Positions 1 through 12,600 of a stretch of 64,000 bases of DNA are shown piece after piece (within the stretch, counting starts at the first letter, position 1; every line of letters begins with the position of its first letter). A model generated the notes under the pieces. It saw only the letters and a program-made list of their open reading frames with translations. It was not told the origin of the DNA and searched no databases. The stretch is from positions 37,985,822 through 38,049,821 of the forward strand of contig OX365955.1 in the NCBI GenBank assembly GCA_947247005.1. Reading direction: 5' to 3'. Made by a program: the position numbers and the translations under genes. Origin of the DNA: Spisula solida (lineage: Eukaryota; Mollusca; Bivalvia; Venerida; Mactridae).

Positions 1-632
1 GAAACATACAGACATACATTATATGTAGGTATAATATTATATATAAATTTAGCAAATGTGGAGTTTTATTAATTATATAATAATATATAATGAACTGAAA
101 AATGAATATAAACATACACTTGTATAATTACACAATGTAATCCTTATTGCATGAACTATCCATTGCATGCTTTATATTACTTGATTGCCAATAACAAGAT
201 TGTGATATGTATAAATAAAACACGTGAAATATTGAAATACTGGGACTTGGGTACGGGTAAGTTGACTGTTACAATGGTAAATTGTTACACCTCTCATTAC
301 TAAGGTGACAGAATAAAGTATAATACCATTGATTATATTGAATACCATAGTTGTACTCCTATGATTTTTGAACCAGCCTGTTGAGTATGTTAAACATCAT
401 ACTTTTGTTTTAGATTTTTTTATGAGAAAATCAAAGTTTCAAAGTTTATTGGCTAATCAGCATAATAACATACCTTTGGCAGTAATACAAAGTAATAACA
501 ATTCAGTTGGCCAATTAGAATGGATACAATACATCTTATAAATAATATTAAATCAAATTATAAATTGGAAAACATTTTATGTATGTGAATCTAATGGTAT
601 AATTTTCTTTCTATTTTTCATGGTACATACAG
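1..632 (+). other. Intron, 5' part not seen
   Basis: AT-rich intron sequence before the exon at 633. No domain-like coding, RNA gene or inverted repeat recognised. Confidence 0.6.
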
Positions 633-655
633 ACAAGTTAACAGACCTTGAAGAG
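633..655 (+). CDS. unc-22: Twitchin small linker exon (DKLTDLEE)
   Basis: A 23-nt candidate exon between an acceptor (catacag) and a GTGAG donor. With one base from the upstream exon it reads DKLTDLEE, entering in phase 1 and leaving in phase 0, which matches the phase-0 exons that follow. The acidic composition suits the linker. The size is very small and the support is only splice sites plus phase. Confidence 0.5.
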
Positions 656-3600
656 GTGAGATACATTGTTTTTTACTTTTATATTTTGATCAAAATATTA
701 TTATTGTATGTTGAATACGATTTGTATCTTTTTATTGATGTGTCAGTGGTTACTATAGGGTAGATTAGATGACCATGTTTGGATCGTACACCCAGTGTTA
801 CCTCCCTTTTGTGTCTCTTTATCAAGGATTTTGTCAAGAGTTACTCCCCTTTAATGTGAAGTTTTAAACTGTTATGTATGTATGACATGTGGTAGTTGGA
901 ACACACGATGTTGGCAAAGTTAGTATGCCAAGTTTTGTTGCTACACTTGCTGTTAATAGAAATAGTCATCCCCGGATGTTTGTTACACAATTTGGTGCTT
1001 ATACATGTTTTGTGTGTCGCAAGCGCGCTGTATTGGCAATGGAGCAACTAAAGCAGCTCTGCGCGGCGCGGCGCTGCGATGCCCATTTTAAAGTGCGCAA
1101 ATTGCTATTATAATAATATATATAATTTTGTGTATGGTATTATTCATTGCGTAAATTGTTGCATTTCTTTTCTGAATAAGGTTGAAACATATAAGTGTTG
1201 TTAAATGCCTTTAAACAATATTAGGAGGAGAATATATATGGGTAACTGTTGCTTTTAATGTATGTGTGTTGGCATTGACATAATCCTGGGTTGGGACATG
1301 GGTTATTATGTTCGTTCATATTTTGGCTACTTGATATCATGCCCTCCCTCCACTTGTTAAGAAGTGATTGGCTGTTTGCAGAAGAGCTATTAAGTACTGG
1401 TCAACCGTTAATTCCAGGAAAACTGTAAAGCTCAACTAATAATCATGATTGACAGAAAATATTGTTGAAAAACAGTGTAAAGCCTGATGAAGACAAAGCA
1501 TAATATTTGGGACTTTAATAAACTGTAACTGCTTGATTTCAAGTTGAAAAGAATCTCTACATGTCAAATAATTCACGTCCATTTAACATATAAGTTGTGC
1601 TTCGATAAGACATATTAAATGAATATATCTGATTTTACAGGAGTATCTGATTTTACAGGGCCTCGATTAAACATATTAAATGAATATATCTGGTTTTACA
1701 GGGCCTCGATTAGACATATTATATGAATATATCTGATTTTACAGGGCCAATCAAGAATCGATTCGGATGATGATGATGATATTGTATATTATGCATATGA
1801 TGAGGTTCGCAATCTGCTGTAGCGAAATATTGCGGGGCACAATTGTGGGGATTCAATCTTTGGCATAATGTTTTCCAACGACTTTAGTTGCTTTTGTAAT
1901 GGATTTTTATTAACTAAACAAATTTTGAATAAAAATGTTGCTGAAATGTCCCTTTATCACAAACTGCATATTGATATACTTCTATGATTCTCAGAAATGT
2001 ATCAGGATGCTTAATTTTTTTTCAGTAATGTCAAAAAAAGACGTATTTCTAGCTGCAAAAAAGACTGCTCTGTAGTTTTGGCCTGAAGAAAATATTTTGG
2101 TTTTGATTTCCGAGTCATGACATATACTCTCAAATTTGCCACGACCCTATATGTTTTGATTGTGTTTGAAAAAACCCCAATATTCAAGTGTACGTTCCGA
2201 TCTTAAAATTTTGTGGTCATTTTGATTGAATCCTTACAACACTAGCCTTTGTATGCTCTGCGGTGCATTAAGACGAAAAGAATAGTTTGCAGGAATAGAT
2301 TAGGGTGTTATTTGCTGCGTAGCTAGCGTATGACATTGTGACACTTTTATTTGTTGTTTTCTATTGAATGTTCATAGTAGGCAACATACTGAAATGTCTC
2401 CCCTAAGATATTGTCTTCCATTTTGATTGTCGTCTGCGTGTCCATCTGTCTGTCTGTCTCCTTCTCTAGCTGCTTTGCGATTACTTACCATTTTAATTGA
2501 AGTAATTGATACGACTATGTACTATAGCCTGAAAAGCATATTTCACCAATTCAGCTTTTTAATACAGGGGTTTTACTATTCCCGAATAATCCGCACTAGA
2601 AAGAATGAACTTTTCTGCAGAAAATGAAAGTTATTTGATGAAAAAATTTTAAGTATTGACTGAGTTATGGTCATTTAAAATTTCATTTGCTGAATTTTAA
2701 CAATTTAACAGTATTTGAAGCAGATGGTGTAGCGATGTGTCCTAATGGCACCCAAGCTGACTGGCATCTTATTTTCAGGATTGGGCATTATGCCTCAGTA
2801 GAACCACTGTTTATAGGGTCAATTTAAGTCATATATTGTAATTGAGGTACAAGGTTGAATAGGGAGTTTTAGGGGAGACATTTGCTAGGCGTAAAAAAAC
2901 GTACTATCTAGTTCTTACAGTATATGTAGCACTAGTGTACATGTTTGCATTGTCATTAGAGGTTATAGCGTTGCGCTGATTACTGCTCATTATATGCTCG
3001 CTAGCTAGCTTAGGTGCGTTGTTTTTTGTCACATGTTTTGTTTATTATATGCTCGCTAGCTTGCGTCTGATGTATATATGTACTTAACAATAGATTATAT
3101 CAATTTATTAGGTATAATTCTAAATCCAATATGATGTATTTTATGACCGAAACATAGTTCTAAGATTGACAGATTTGGTGCTTGGGCAGGCTGTTAAACA
3201 ATGTTAATGCAACATTCCCTAAATGTGTTACACTTTCGGGTCATAAAAGTGCAATGTGATGCATTGTGGGTTTGATTTTTGTTGGAACAAAGTTTCAACT
3301 GAGTTATGGAATTTGTTTGAAATCCTGTTTTATTCCTGGAATTTCCATGTCTCTTGTATAAAATTAAGCCTCATATGATTAAATTATCACTAGTGAAAAT
3401 AATAAAGCGCAGGTTGTTATTTGACATTGACATATATCTTCTAGCCTGATATGAAAGATAGTTCTGATAACGCATTGATGCCTCCCACACCCAAGGTAAG
3501 ATTGGACCCTAGAAACCTGTTGACATACGTTGCCATAGAGACTCATTCAGCTATAATACAAAACAAACTGATGCTTCTGCTGCTAAAATGTGTTTCAAAG

Positions 3601-6600
3601 AAATTACTGAGTTCATAGTGCTGTTTTCATGTTACATGTTAAGGCGTTTGTGTTCCCCCCTATCAACATACGGGTGTTGTTTCACTCTTTATTTGCTTTG
3701 TCTGACACATGTTATTGAATGCATATTTTATGTGGAAATTTTCTTATTATTTTGTAGTATTTTGCAAGACTGTTGAATAGGTTGACATACTTCAAACTAG
3801 CAAGGGTAGGGGGACTGCTATTCACAGACAAAATTAGGCCCGAGTTAACAGTCATGCAGTTTATACAGATTCATTTTATGTCATTTGTGAAAAAAGTTTT
3901 GAAGTATATATTAATCTCTCTTGACTCCTCATTTGTGATAGTGTTCCTTGCCACAATAGAAGCCATATTTGGGAAATACAGGAACTGTTGGTAATTCGTC
4001 CTAATGGTATTGATAAAGTTGTGGATTAAACCCTGTACTTCTAGCATTGCTAGACTGTTTGCTCTTCCATTAGGCGGTCAAGCCAATACTTGTAAATACA
4101 GACCTGTGAATGGTAGTTAACAAAAACTTGCAAATTTGATGTGTGTTTACCTATTCAATGTAATGCTTCATTTTCATTTTTTTGTTGTGAATACATAGAT
4201 ATTAGGTTGTTGACACCACTTATGGTGTTTCTAACAAATAATAGTCCATGCAATTACTAGCACCAGTCCATGTTGGAGTAACTTAATGTCCTAGTAAACT
4301 TTAAAACAAATCCAAAGTTAGATTTTCTGAGACAAAAGAGTTTGTGTTAGCCTGTTAAAAACTATAAGAAGTCTTGGTGGTCATGGTTGACCATGGCTGT
4401 GTTTTCACTTTGGTATCTGGAATTCCATAGGTAAGTTTGTTGAATAGACTGGTGCATTAATTGTCGACACATCACCTGCTACAAGGCTGGGTTTCAGTTG
4501 TGTATTACCTTAGATTTGATTATTTTATTTTTTTTGGTTTGTATATGTTTACGCAGGATGATGAGTTAGTTAAGAAAACTGTGTTGGAAGTGGTAGAAAA
4601 GAAGGTATTTTAGTTTATTTGGAATAACCTATAACTACGTCATGCTTGTTACCATCCTAACTCCAAAAGCCTTTATTTAACATCATCTTGAAAATGCCGA
4701 ATTAATAATTTTCTATTTTCCATAACTGTATAAAAGAAACCTTGCAAAGCATCATGTTTCTTCATCATTTCAAAAATAGGTTTATATATTCATCATAATT
4801 AAAGAACTCTTAGCAATAGTAATGAACTGTTCATCGGTGTTTTGAATTATTTTCACTATTGTACTTAAATTTTTGCTTACTTTTGCTTAGTCCCAATGTT
4901 ACAATATACCATTGGCTGGGTTTATAGTGCTAACCATGGTGACTATAGTTGAATTAGAGACCACAAAAACCTTCAGTGGTTAAATTATGGTCAAACCAAT
5001 GGTAGATCGCTTTTATTCTTGTTTAGTCTGCGCCATCTTGAAACCGCTCAGACGCAAATATAGGTTTTGGTGTCTAGAGAAAGAAGGCATGTACTGATAA
5101 TCAAACCAGATGACCATTGGTCAAACGTTTGTGAAACATGCTTTCATTGGTTGATCAACTCGAATGCTGTATAAATAATCAACTAATTTATTCAATTTTG
5201 ATGCTTTGCAAGGAACAACTTGCCTTATGATAATACACATGCTAAGTGTTCATGCCTTATGATAATACACATGCTAAGTGTTCATGCCTTATGATAATAC
5301 ACATACTAAGTGTTCTGTTTTGTCATGCTTACAGTGAATTCTGTTGTGTTCTAAGCTATGTGGCTTATGTTCTAATGCTGAAATAATAAAATAATATTAA
5401 AGACATTGTTTGGAGTTAATTTAATTTCTATTGTTTATAGTAAATAATGATATTAGTTATTATTTGCTAAAAAATAATTGCTGTTAAATTGCTTAATAAA
5501 TAATGCTATTGATATTGCTTCTAGTTGATAAATAATGCTTTTAATACTGTTAGTTTCTGAGTGCGTACTTACGTGTTTTTACTAAGACTTCTAAGTTAAA
5601 ACAAATTTATATTATACTATTTTATTTGAATGGTTGAATTTTTTTCAAAATTATTTAGACTATATCATACATTAAAAAAAGTGTTATGAGAATAATAAGC
5701 GTTATGCAATTAATTAAGAAATCTTTAAAATTTAGGACAGCATATGATTATTTTTTGTGTTTTACACAAATTAATTAATTTAAAAATTTTTTTTCTTTCA
5801 TTCTCATATTTCTAGCAAATTCAAGTAAATTCTAGTAAACTTCAGCATATTGTTGTCTTATCTCTTTGTGTTGTCTGTTGCCAATGTTTGTCTGATGATC
5901 TTAAATGTTTCTTCTCTTGCACAGCTTGCTTACCATGCAGATCAACGTACACGTAATGTTATATTTTCATCAGTGTCAAACACGTGTATTATCTACAATA
6001 TATGTTTACATCAGATTTTATGTTCCTAACTATGTGTTGAAGAAATTATTTGTGAATGATTATTATATTTGATGCATTGTGTATAATCATAATATTAAGG
6101 AAATTTAATCATTTGTCAATTTGTTGTCTCACGGTATGCACTTTGCACATTAATTTTGTCCTGTCTGAAATGAATGTTCTAACATATTAATGTTAATGTT
6201 AATTTATACAACTGTGATGCCTTTAATACGATTGAAATCAACAGTGTCTATCTTATTAATATTCTGTTTGTTATCATGACAATATTATTCATTTTCCTTT
6301 GCATAACTCTAATCAGATAACTTGTAATTAATACTTGTAATTAATAATACTAAGATGATCTACAATCTACACCTTCTCAAACATAATAATAATAATAATT
6401 TTAACTAATAACATATTTGCACTTGATTTTGTCATCCCTTATTTCAGTTGTTATTTGACCATAAAACATGATTGGTAACATATAAGGTATATTATGCAGC
6501 AGTTGTGATTTCTTTCAGCTTTGGTTCCTGGATGAGGACATTAAACCCATTGCAACAATTATATGAAAGTAGTTAGCTCGCACCAAAAACATCTACTGCA

Positions 6601-9600
6601 CTTGATTTAATATTTTATACATGTACCCATGTACTTGTTCTCATGTATGGCTTAAACTGGTTGCACTAGCCTGCTCTTAACATCCAATCACATAGTTTCA
6701 ATGTCAGTCTATGTGAAACTTGTTTTTAATTTTAGCTTGCATGCTCAAATAATATTATTTAATTCACTGGGCTAGTGCAGCCTATACTGCTTTCAACCTC
6801 ACCTATTTGTATATAGCTCAATATGTTTTTTGCTAGAGTACTTGAAAAATGGTGCCTCCAAAAGTAATGTTTTTGAAATATATTTCTATTTTGGAAACTA
6901 AGTGGTTACAAGTTATATCTAGCAAAATTCATTGATTTCTTATGTGGCTTAACATAAACAAATTGTGTGTTTGCAATATCGTGTAACACATCGTCTTTGC
7001 ACAAAATCATATGAAACAATATTAAAATATACATTGTTCTTCCTACCCCATTAGCATGGAGAAGGTCGTCGTATCTCGGTACATAAACAGAGGGATGATG
7101 AGAAAGTCAAGAAGATAGAAGGTCCTACCCATAAGATCAAGGATAAACCAGATAACCAGAGTATCATTGAAGGTAATTCTTAATATTTCTACTTAATTTT
7201 ATTGTTTACTATGTAAGACTTTCAAATGACAGTGCATCACAATGTGATGTTCTCACCTTCTTTGCATGCTCCTTTTTGGAGCTTTTGGTATTTTTGTTCA
7301 GTAACTCTGCAAGTAACATATCATTTAAGTTACTTTTAATATGGATCTATGGTATGGACACTATTGATATTGATTGAAGAAGTGAGTATACTTGAATGTA
7401 TTTCTGCTTAATTTAATTGTTTACTGTGTTAGACATTAAAATCCCAGTGCATCACAAAGTGATGTTCTCACTTCTTTGCTAGCTCCTTTTGGCAGACTTT
7501 TGTATCTTTGTTGGTATCCATTGTTAGCTGTATGGAGACTATTGATATGTACAGTAAAATCTGTGCTAATATTGAAATTAAATGAGATTTATCTAAATTA
7601 ATAGTGTTGCAGGTGTTTGCTTATTTTGTTGCCTTTGAAATATTGTTCATTTCTTGCTAAATAACTTGTTTATTTAGGTGAACCAATGCGAGTGAAGGTT
7701 GGTCTGGAAGTCCTTCCCAATCTCCCTCCACCCACTGTCAAATTCTTCAAAGCTGGTAGAGAAATCAGAGAGGATTCTCGTACAAACTTTGGTATCCGTG
7801 ACAACACAGCTTTACTTCAAGTACAGAAAACAAGATTTGCTGATGAAGCCAAATGGACACTGATGCTTGAGCAGGAAGGTGTTGTGGTTGACAAAGTTGT
7901 ATGGAGTGTTTTTATCAAGGGTAAGTCTTAATTCTGAAAAGTAACAAGATTATAAATAGTCAGATTATTATCTTAATGATCAAGAAGGGATTTGAAGTTC
8001 CAAACTTACACATGTCAATAGAACAAGAAAGTTAATCTGAAAGTACTTGAGATGCTGAGGATATTTAACTTGATTTGAAATAATATGCTTAGATTGGCTG
8101 CAGGAACTGTTTTAATGATTATCATCTAAGATTCAAATATCAGTACAGAAATTGTGAAAATTGGCTGAGAATGAATAGAACTGAACTGAATATTACAAAT
8201 TTTTGTTTACAGATCCAAAAGATCAGGCTATGGACTTCAGAGCAATTCTCAAACACAGGTAGGTGGATGTAGTATACAGAGGCAACGACAGTCACTTGCT
8301 AATAAGCATTAAATAATACTCTGTAATGAATTAGGACAAAAAGGGAGTTTAGACATCTCCATTTCCCACATATTTAAAAACTGTCAAAAGGTTGAGAGCT
8401 AAGAGAACCAAGTATCAATACTGATGAAGGGAGCTATTTCTGGCTATCATGAGGACAATCAGTGATACATTATTAAAGGTAATGTCAAATTGAGGTTAAG
8501 AGTTTAAAAGTACCAAGGATCAATATTCATGGAGGAAACCATGCCTGTTTATCCTGGGGTCATGTGTTCAATACCTGTGAACAATGCACAGTGTAGTTTT
8601 TGTGTTAAGAGGAAAGTAAAGTTTCTACTTTAAATGTTGCACAATGATATTTTAGGGAAGGTAAAGGCAAGAAGAATGATGATGAAGATATTGACTGGGG
8701 ATTGTTGAAACCAGGTATGTCATTTCTATATAAAATTCTATTATGTATTAACATAAGTATATTCTATTTATAGAAATCAGAAAAAGGCTTAAACAGTTGT
8801 CTATTAAGAGTAGCATTCAAAGATCCATGACTATAAAACAAATATTAAATTGAATTCAAAATTACCAAAGGATTTGTTAAATCATACAGGCATGAGAATT
8901 TTCCGTGGATCTCTGCGGAAATCCTTGTTTTTAGACGTCTCATTTTTGAGATTGACACAAATCCGAGGAGAATGATTAATTATTTTGATTGTATTGATAT
9001 ATATGACTTTTTTGTATATATATTCATTGCTTGAAGAAATACCTTGTGAGTGTGATGGTGTGAATTTGTTTGCCATCATGATTACAGTTCTTTGATTGGT
9101 TCTTATTTTTACACTCCATTTTGTGTGCTATATATACATTGTATTTAAATTGTGTGTATTTTGTGAGTAATTTGCGCGTAGAATAACGCGCTAGCGGCAA
9201 AGCCGTGCGCTGCAGAGTATGGCGTATCATTGTCATTGTGGTGATTTTATCCCAAGTATTTTGAAGTGGTTGAACTTGTGACCTGTATTTCTATATATTG
9301 TGATGATTAAATGTTATCTTAATTCTTCAAATTGAAATTGAAGGAAAAATTCATATCAATTATATGATTATTAAAGATTTTTTTTCAGAAAATCACAAAG
9401 CTCTAGTAACATATTTATTGATAAATACGTTCTTATTGATTTAAAAGTACATGAATTTCTTATTAAATTAGCATTATTGGCAAACAGAGTTATAATAATA
9501 ATGATTTAATTGAATAAGGCGACACAGTTTTACGGCATGCCCAGTTTTACTCTGTAAGCCTCTGTGATTTTATACATGTCCATGTTATGTTTGCGAACAT

Positions 9601-12600
9601 ATAAACCCTGCTTCTATGTTTCTGTCGATGTCTGTGTTCTGATGATTGTAATCCATCGGTTCAAATCCCACCAAACTATTTTAAAAGTAGTGTAATAAAA
9701 ATCCACTTGAAATTATTAGTAATGCAGGTAGAATTAAAAAAAGTGGTTAAGACACAAAAGAAAGGTATGTACATCAAGCCCACCTTGCCCTGATCATGTA
9801 TCCAATATATTCAATGATCAGATACCAAAATATACGAGAGTAATCGCATCATTTCCTACACATCTGATCCAGCAAGGTACTATAATAAACTTCACAGACG
9901 AGCATCGAAATGTTTTCAAGGTTTTCTTTAACACTTTATCAATATAAACTGTAAAGTTATGGATTTATTTATTAGCCTTGGCATCGTGCAGCGTTTAGCC
10001 ATGTCTAGTTCCACAGGTGTGTTTATTTGTCAAAAGGTACACATATTGGTTTGCATAAAGCGGATGTATCTAGAAATATGGGGGGGGGGGGGGTAACACA
10101 ATCATTTAAATAGTACCAATTCCAACACTTGAGTAACTTGAATTCATAAATGTTATGTCTTTGGATGATGCCTTGGGAGATTGAAGCCTTTTGGAGATTG
10201 TCTCCCTTTACCTGTTGTATGAGTTGTCTCCCTTAGTTTATAAGTACTGTAAAGAAGAGCATAAAGAAAGGGAGACAATTTGATGCCTTTTAGAGAATTG
10301 TCTCCCTTTGTATGTTGTATGAGTTGTCGCCCTTGGTTTATAAGTACTGTAAAGAAGAACATAAGAAAGGGAGACAATTTGTTGAAAGAAAGTGGTAAAA
10401 AATGAGATTATTTCTTACAGCTAGATTAAGGGTTATTTGTGTTGGACAGGGGTTAGTTAACTGCGGGTAACTTGTGATGAAGGGTTATTTGTGTTGGACA
10501 GGGGTTAGTTGACTGCGGGTAACTTGCTGGACCTGATGGTGCTGCCGGTGGAGGAACACCTATCCGACCTATCATACCTTTCTCTAATTCCGGAACATGG
10601 AATCATTCTGACAAATATAATTGTCGCCATCTTTTACCTATCATACCTAACTCGTGACTCCGGAACAGGTCACCTCCCTTTGGCGCAAAAAGGTTGTATC
10701 TCACTATATATACGGTGATATATATAGACTATATATATGGTGAGATACAACTTTGTTGCACTAAAGTGATGCCTTGAGTCATTCTGACAATATAATTTGT
10801 CACCATCTTTTACCTATCCATGAAACCATTGTATAATATACAGTATTAGCCGTTTTCCCTATGAACATAATACCATCATATCGACTCTATGTATTATATT
10901 TACTAAATATGCCTAATTGACTTTTATGACTTGTCTGCAAGCGGCCATTAAATATCTGTTTAACTGTATGTATTTTACTGTTTCTTGATATGTGATTGAA
11001 TTTCCTAAATATGCCTAAAATACTTTATGACTTGTCTGCAAGCGGCCATTAAATATCTGTTTGTTTGTATTTAACTGTTTCTTAATATGTGATTGAATTT
11101 CCTGAGATGTGGGTTAACTTTGAACTAATTATACAATTATAACTTCATGTTCCTTGTAAGATAATAAATTATTGTAGCTTCAAACTGTAAGGTGCTTCTT
11201 AAAGGACCAATGTTTATGACATTATGTGTATCTCATAATTTTTAGTTGAGCAAACTTTTAAAATTTCTTTTTTGAATTATAATTTATATTTAAAATTATC
11301 ATTCTCTTAAATTGATGTTCAATGTTGTTTTTACAATGGTATCACCCTTTTAAGAGACTCTGATATTATACAGGTATTTGGAAAACTGGAATGAAATTAT
11401 TTTTTCAAGGCAAAAATTGTTTAAAAATTTGAGGAAGGAGCTAAAAAAATTGTGTAACTGTGTTAACATTGTGTGCAAACTGTTGGATGTTTTGACTTGT
11501 GCGTTAATATGTGTATTTTCTGTACCAGAAACACAAAAAGGTAAACATCCCCTAATGTAAGATGCTGAACTTACCAACTGTCAGAACTACATAGCATCTA
11601 TATACAATGGCTTCATGCACTGAATTTCTTAACTTTTTTATCCATTTGTAATACAATTATTGTTTCAAAATCAGACTGTACCAGTCCTGTCAAGTGTGCA
11701 TATGGTCAATACCTGTTACTTGTTGAAATTGTTATAAGTAGTATGTAGTACCCTGTCAAGTAAGAATGGCAGGATAAGGGTCCTGACATGTTGGTTTCAG
11801 CGCTTACATGATTGTGTTTATGTATACATGTAAATATTAGACCCCTCACCACTGCTGGCTGGCTCCAGCAACCCTTGGAAAGGAACATTCTGTGTAGTTG
11901 TCATGAAGCAGGCTTACTTTACCTTAGATTTGCTCGGAATCACTAATTAATGACAATAGTGTTTGCTGACTTTTTAGAAATATCATACCAACTTGTAAGT
12001 TTTTTCCCAACTTGGTGGATGAATATTCTGTATTTGGATAACTTGTGTAAATGATTTTGTAGAGGTCATCCTCCATTTTTGGGAAAACTTCTTTTACTAA
12101 TTTTGTTTATTTTCCATAGAATGACCCCTTCTATATCAGGAACAAGCCCTGATAATAAATTAGCCTGATTATTTAAAAAAATAAGTGTGGTTTTTTTTGG
12201 GGGGGGGGAGTTATCCTTGTTTACTAGTTGTTTATTATTCCCCCGCACAACAAGTTGTAAGGGGAGTACACTGGATTCAGCCTGTCTTTCGGTCTGTCTG
12301 TCTGTCTGTCTGTCCGTAGACACATTCTTGTGGACGCAACTCCTCCTACAGTTTTGGCAGGATTTCGCTCAAACTTTCACAGATGAACAACCTCAACATA
12401 TGGATGTGCATGAAGAAAAGAATTTGCGTTGCGATGAATTTTGGCAGAATTATGACCCTTTGCGACCGGGGGTATATTAGTCTGCCGAATGGCGACAGCT
12501 CTAGTTTGTAATGATTTGATACTTGATTATACACTTGAATGTTCCTGTGCCAACCCAATGTAGTCATCACATCTGTATACTTACACTCTGTATATCACCA

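Noticed and set aside
1012..1090. GC-rich patch as a structured RNA or CpG island
   Set aside because: Too short, and no convincing stem or promoter elements.
5925..5952. Exon reading LAYHADQRT
   Set aside because: It has plausible splice sites but its 28-nt length would shift the frame between phase-0 exons.
6521..6566. Exon reading LWFLDEDIKPIATII
   Set aside because: The acceptor is good but a stop follows with no donor.
8889..8975. Exon after catacag reading GMRIFRGSLRKSLF
   Set aside because: No usable donor before an in-frame stop.
9729..9765. Exon reading VELKKVVKTQKK
   Set aside because: It is open only from phase 0, whereas the preceding exon ends in phase 1; in phase 1 it hits a stop.
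12187..12480. 97-codon plus-strand open reading as a gene
   Set aside because: It runs through the TCTG repeat element at 12235-12476.
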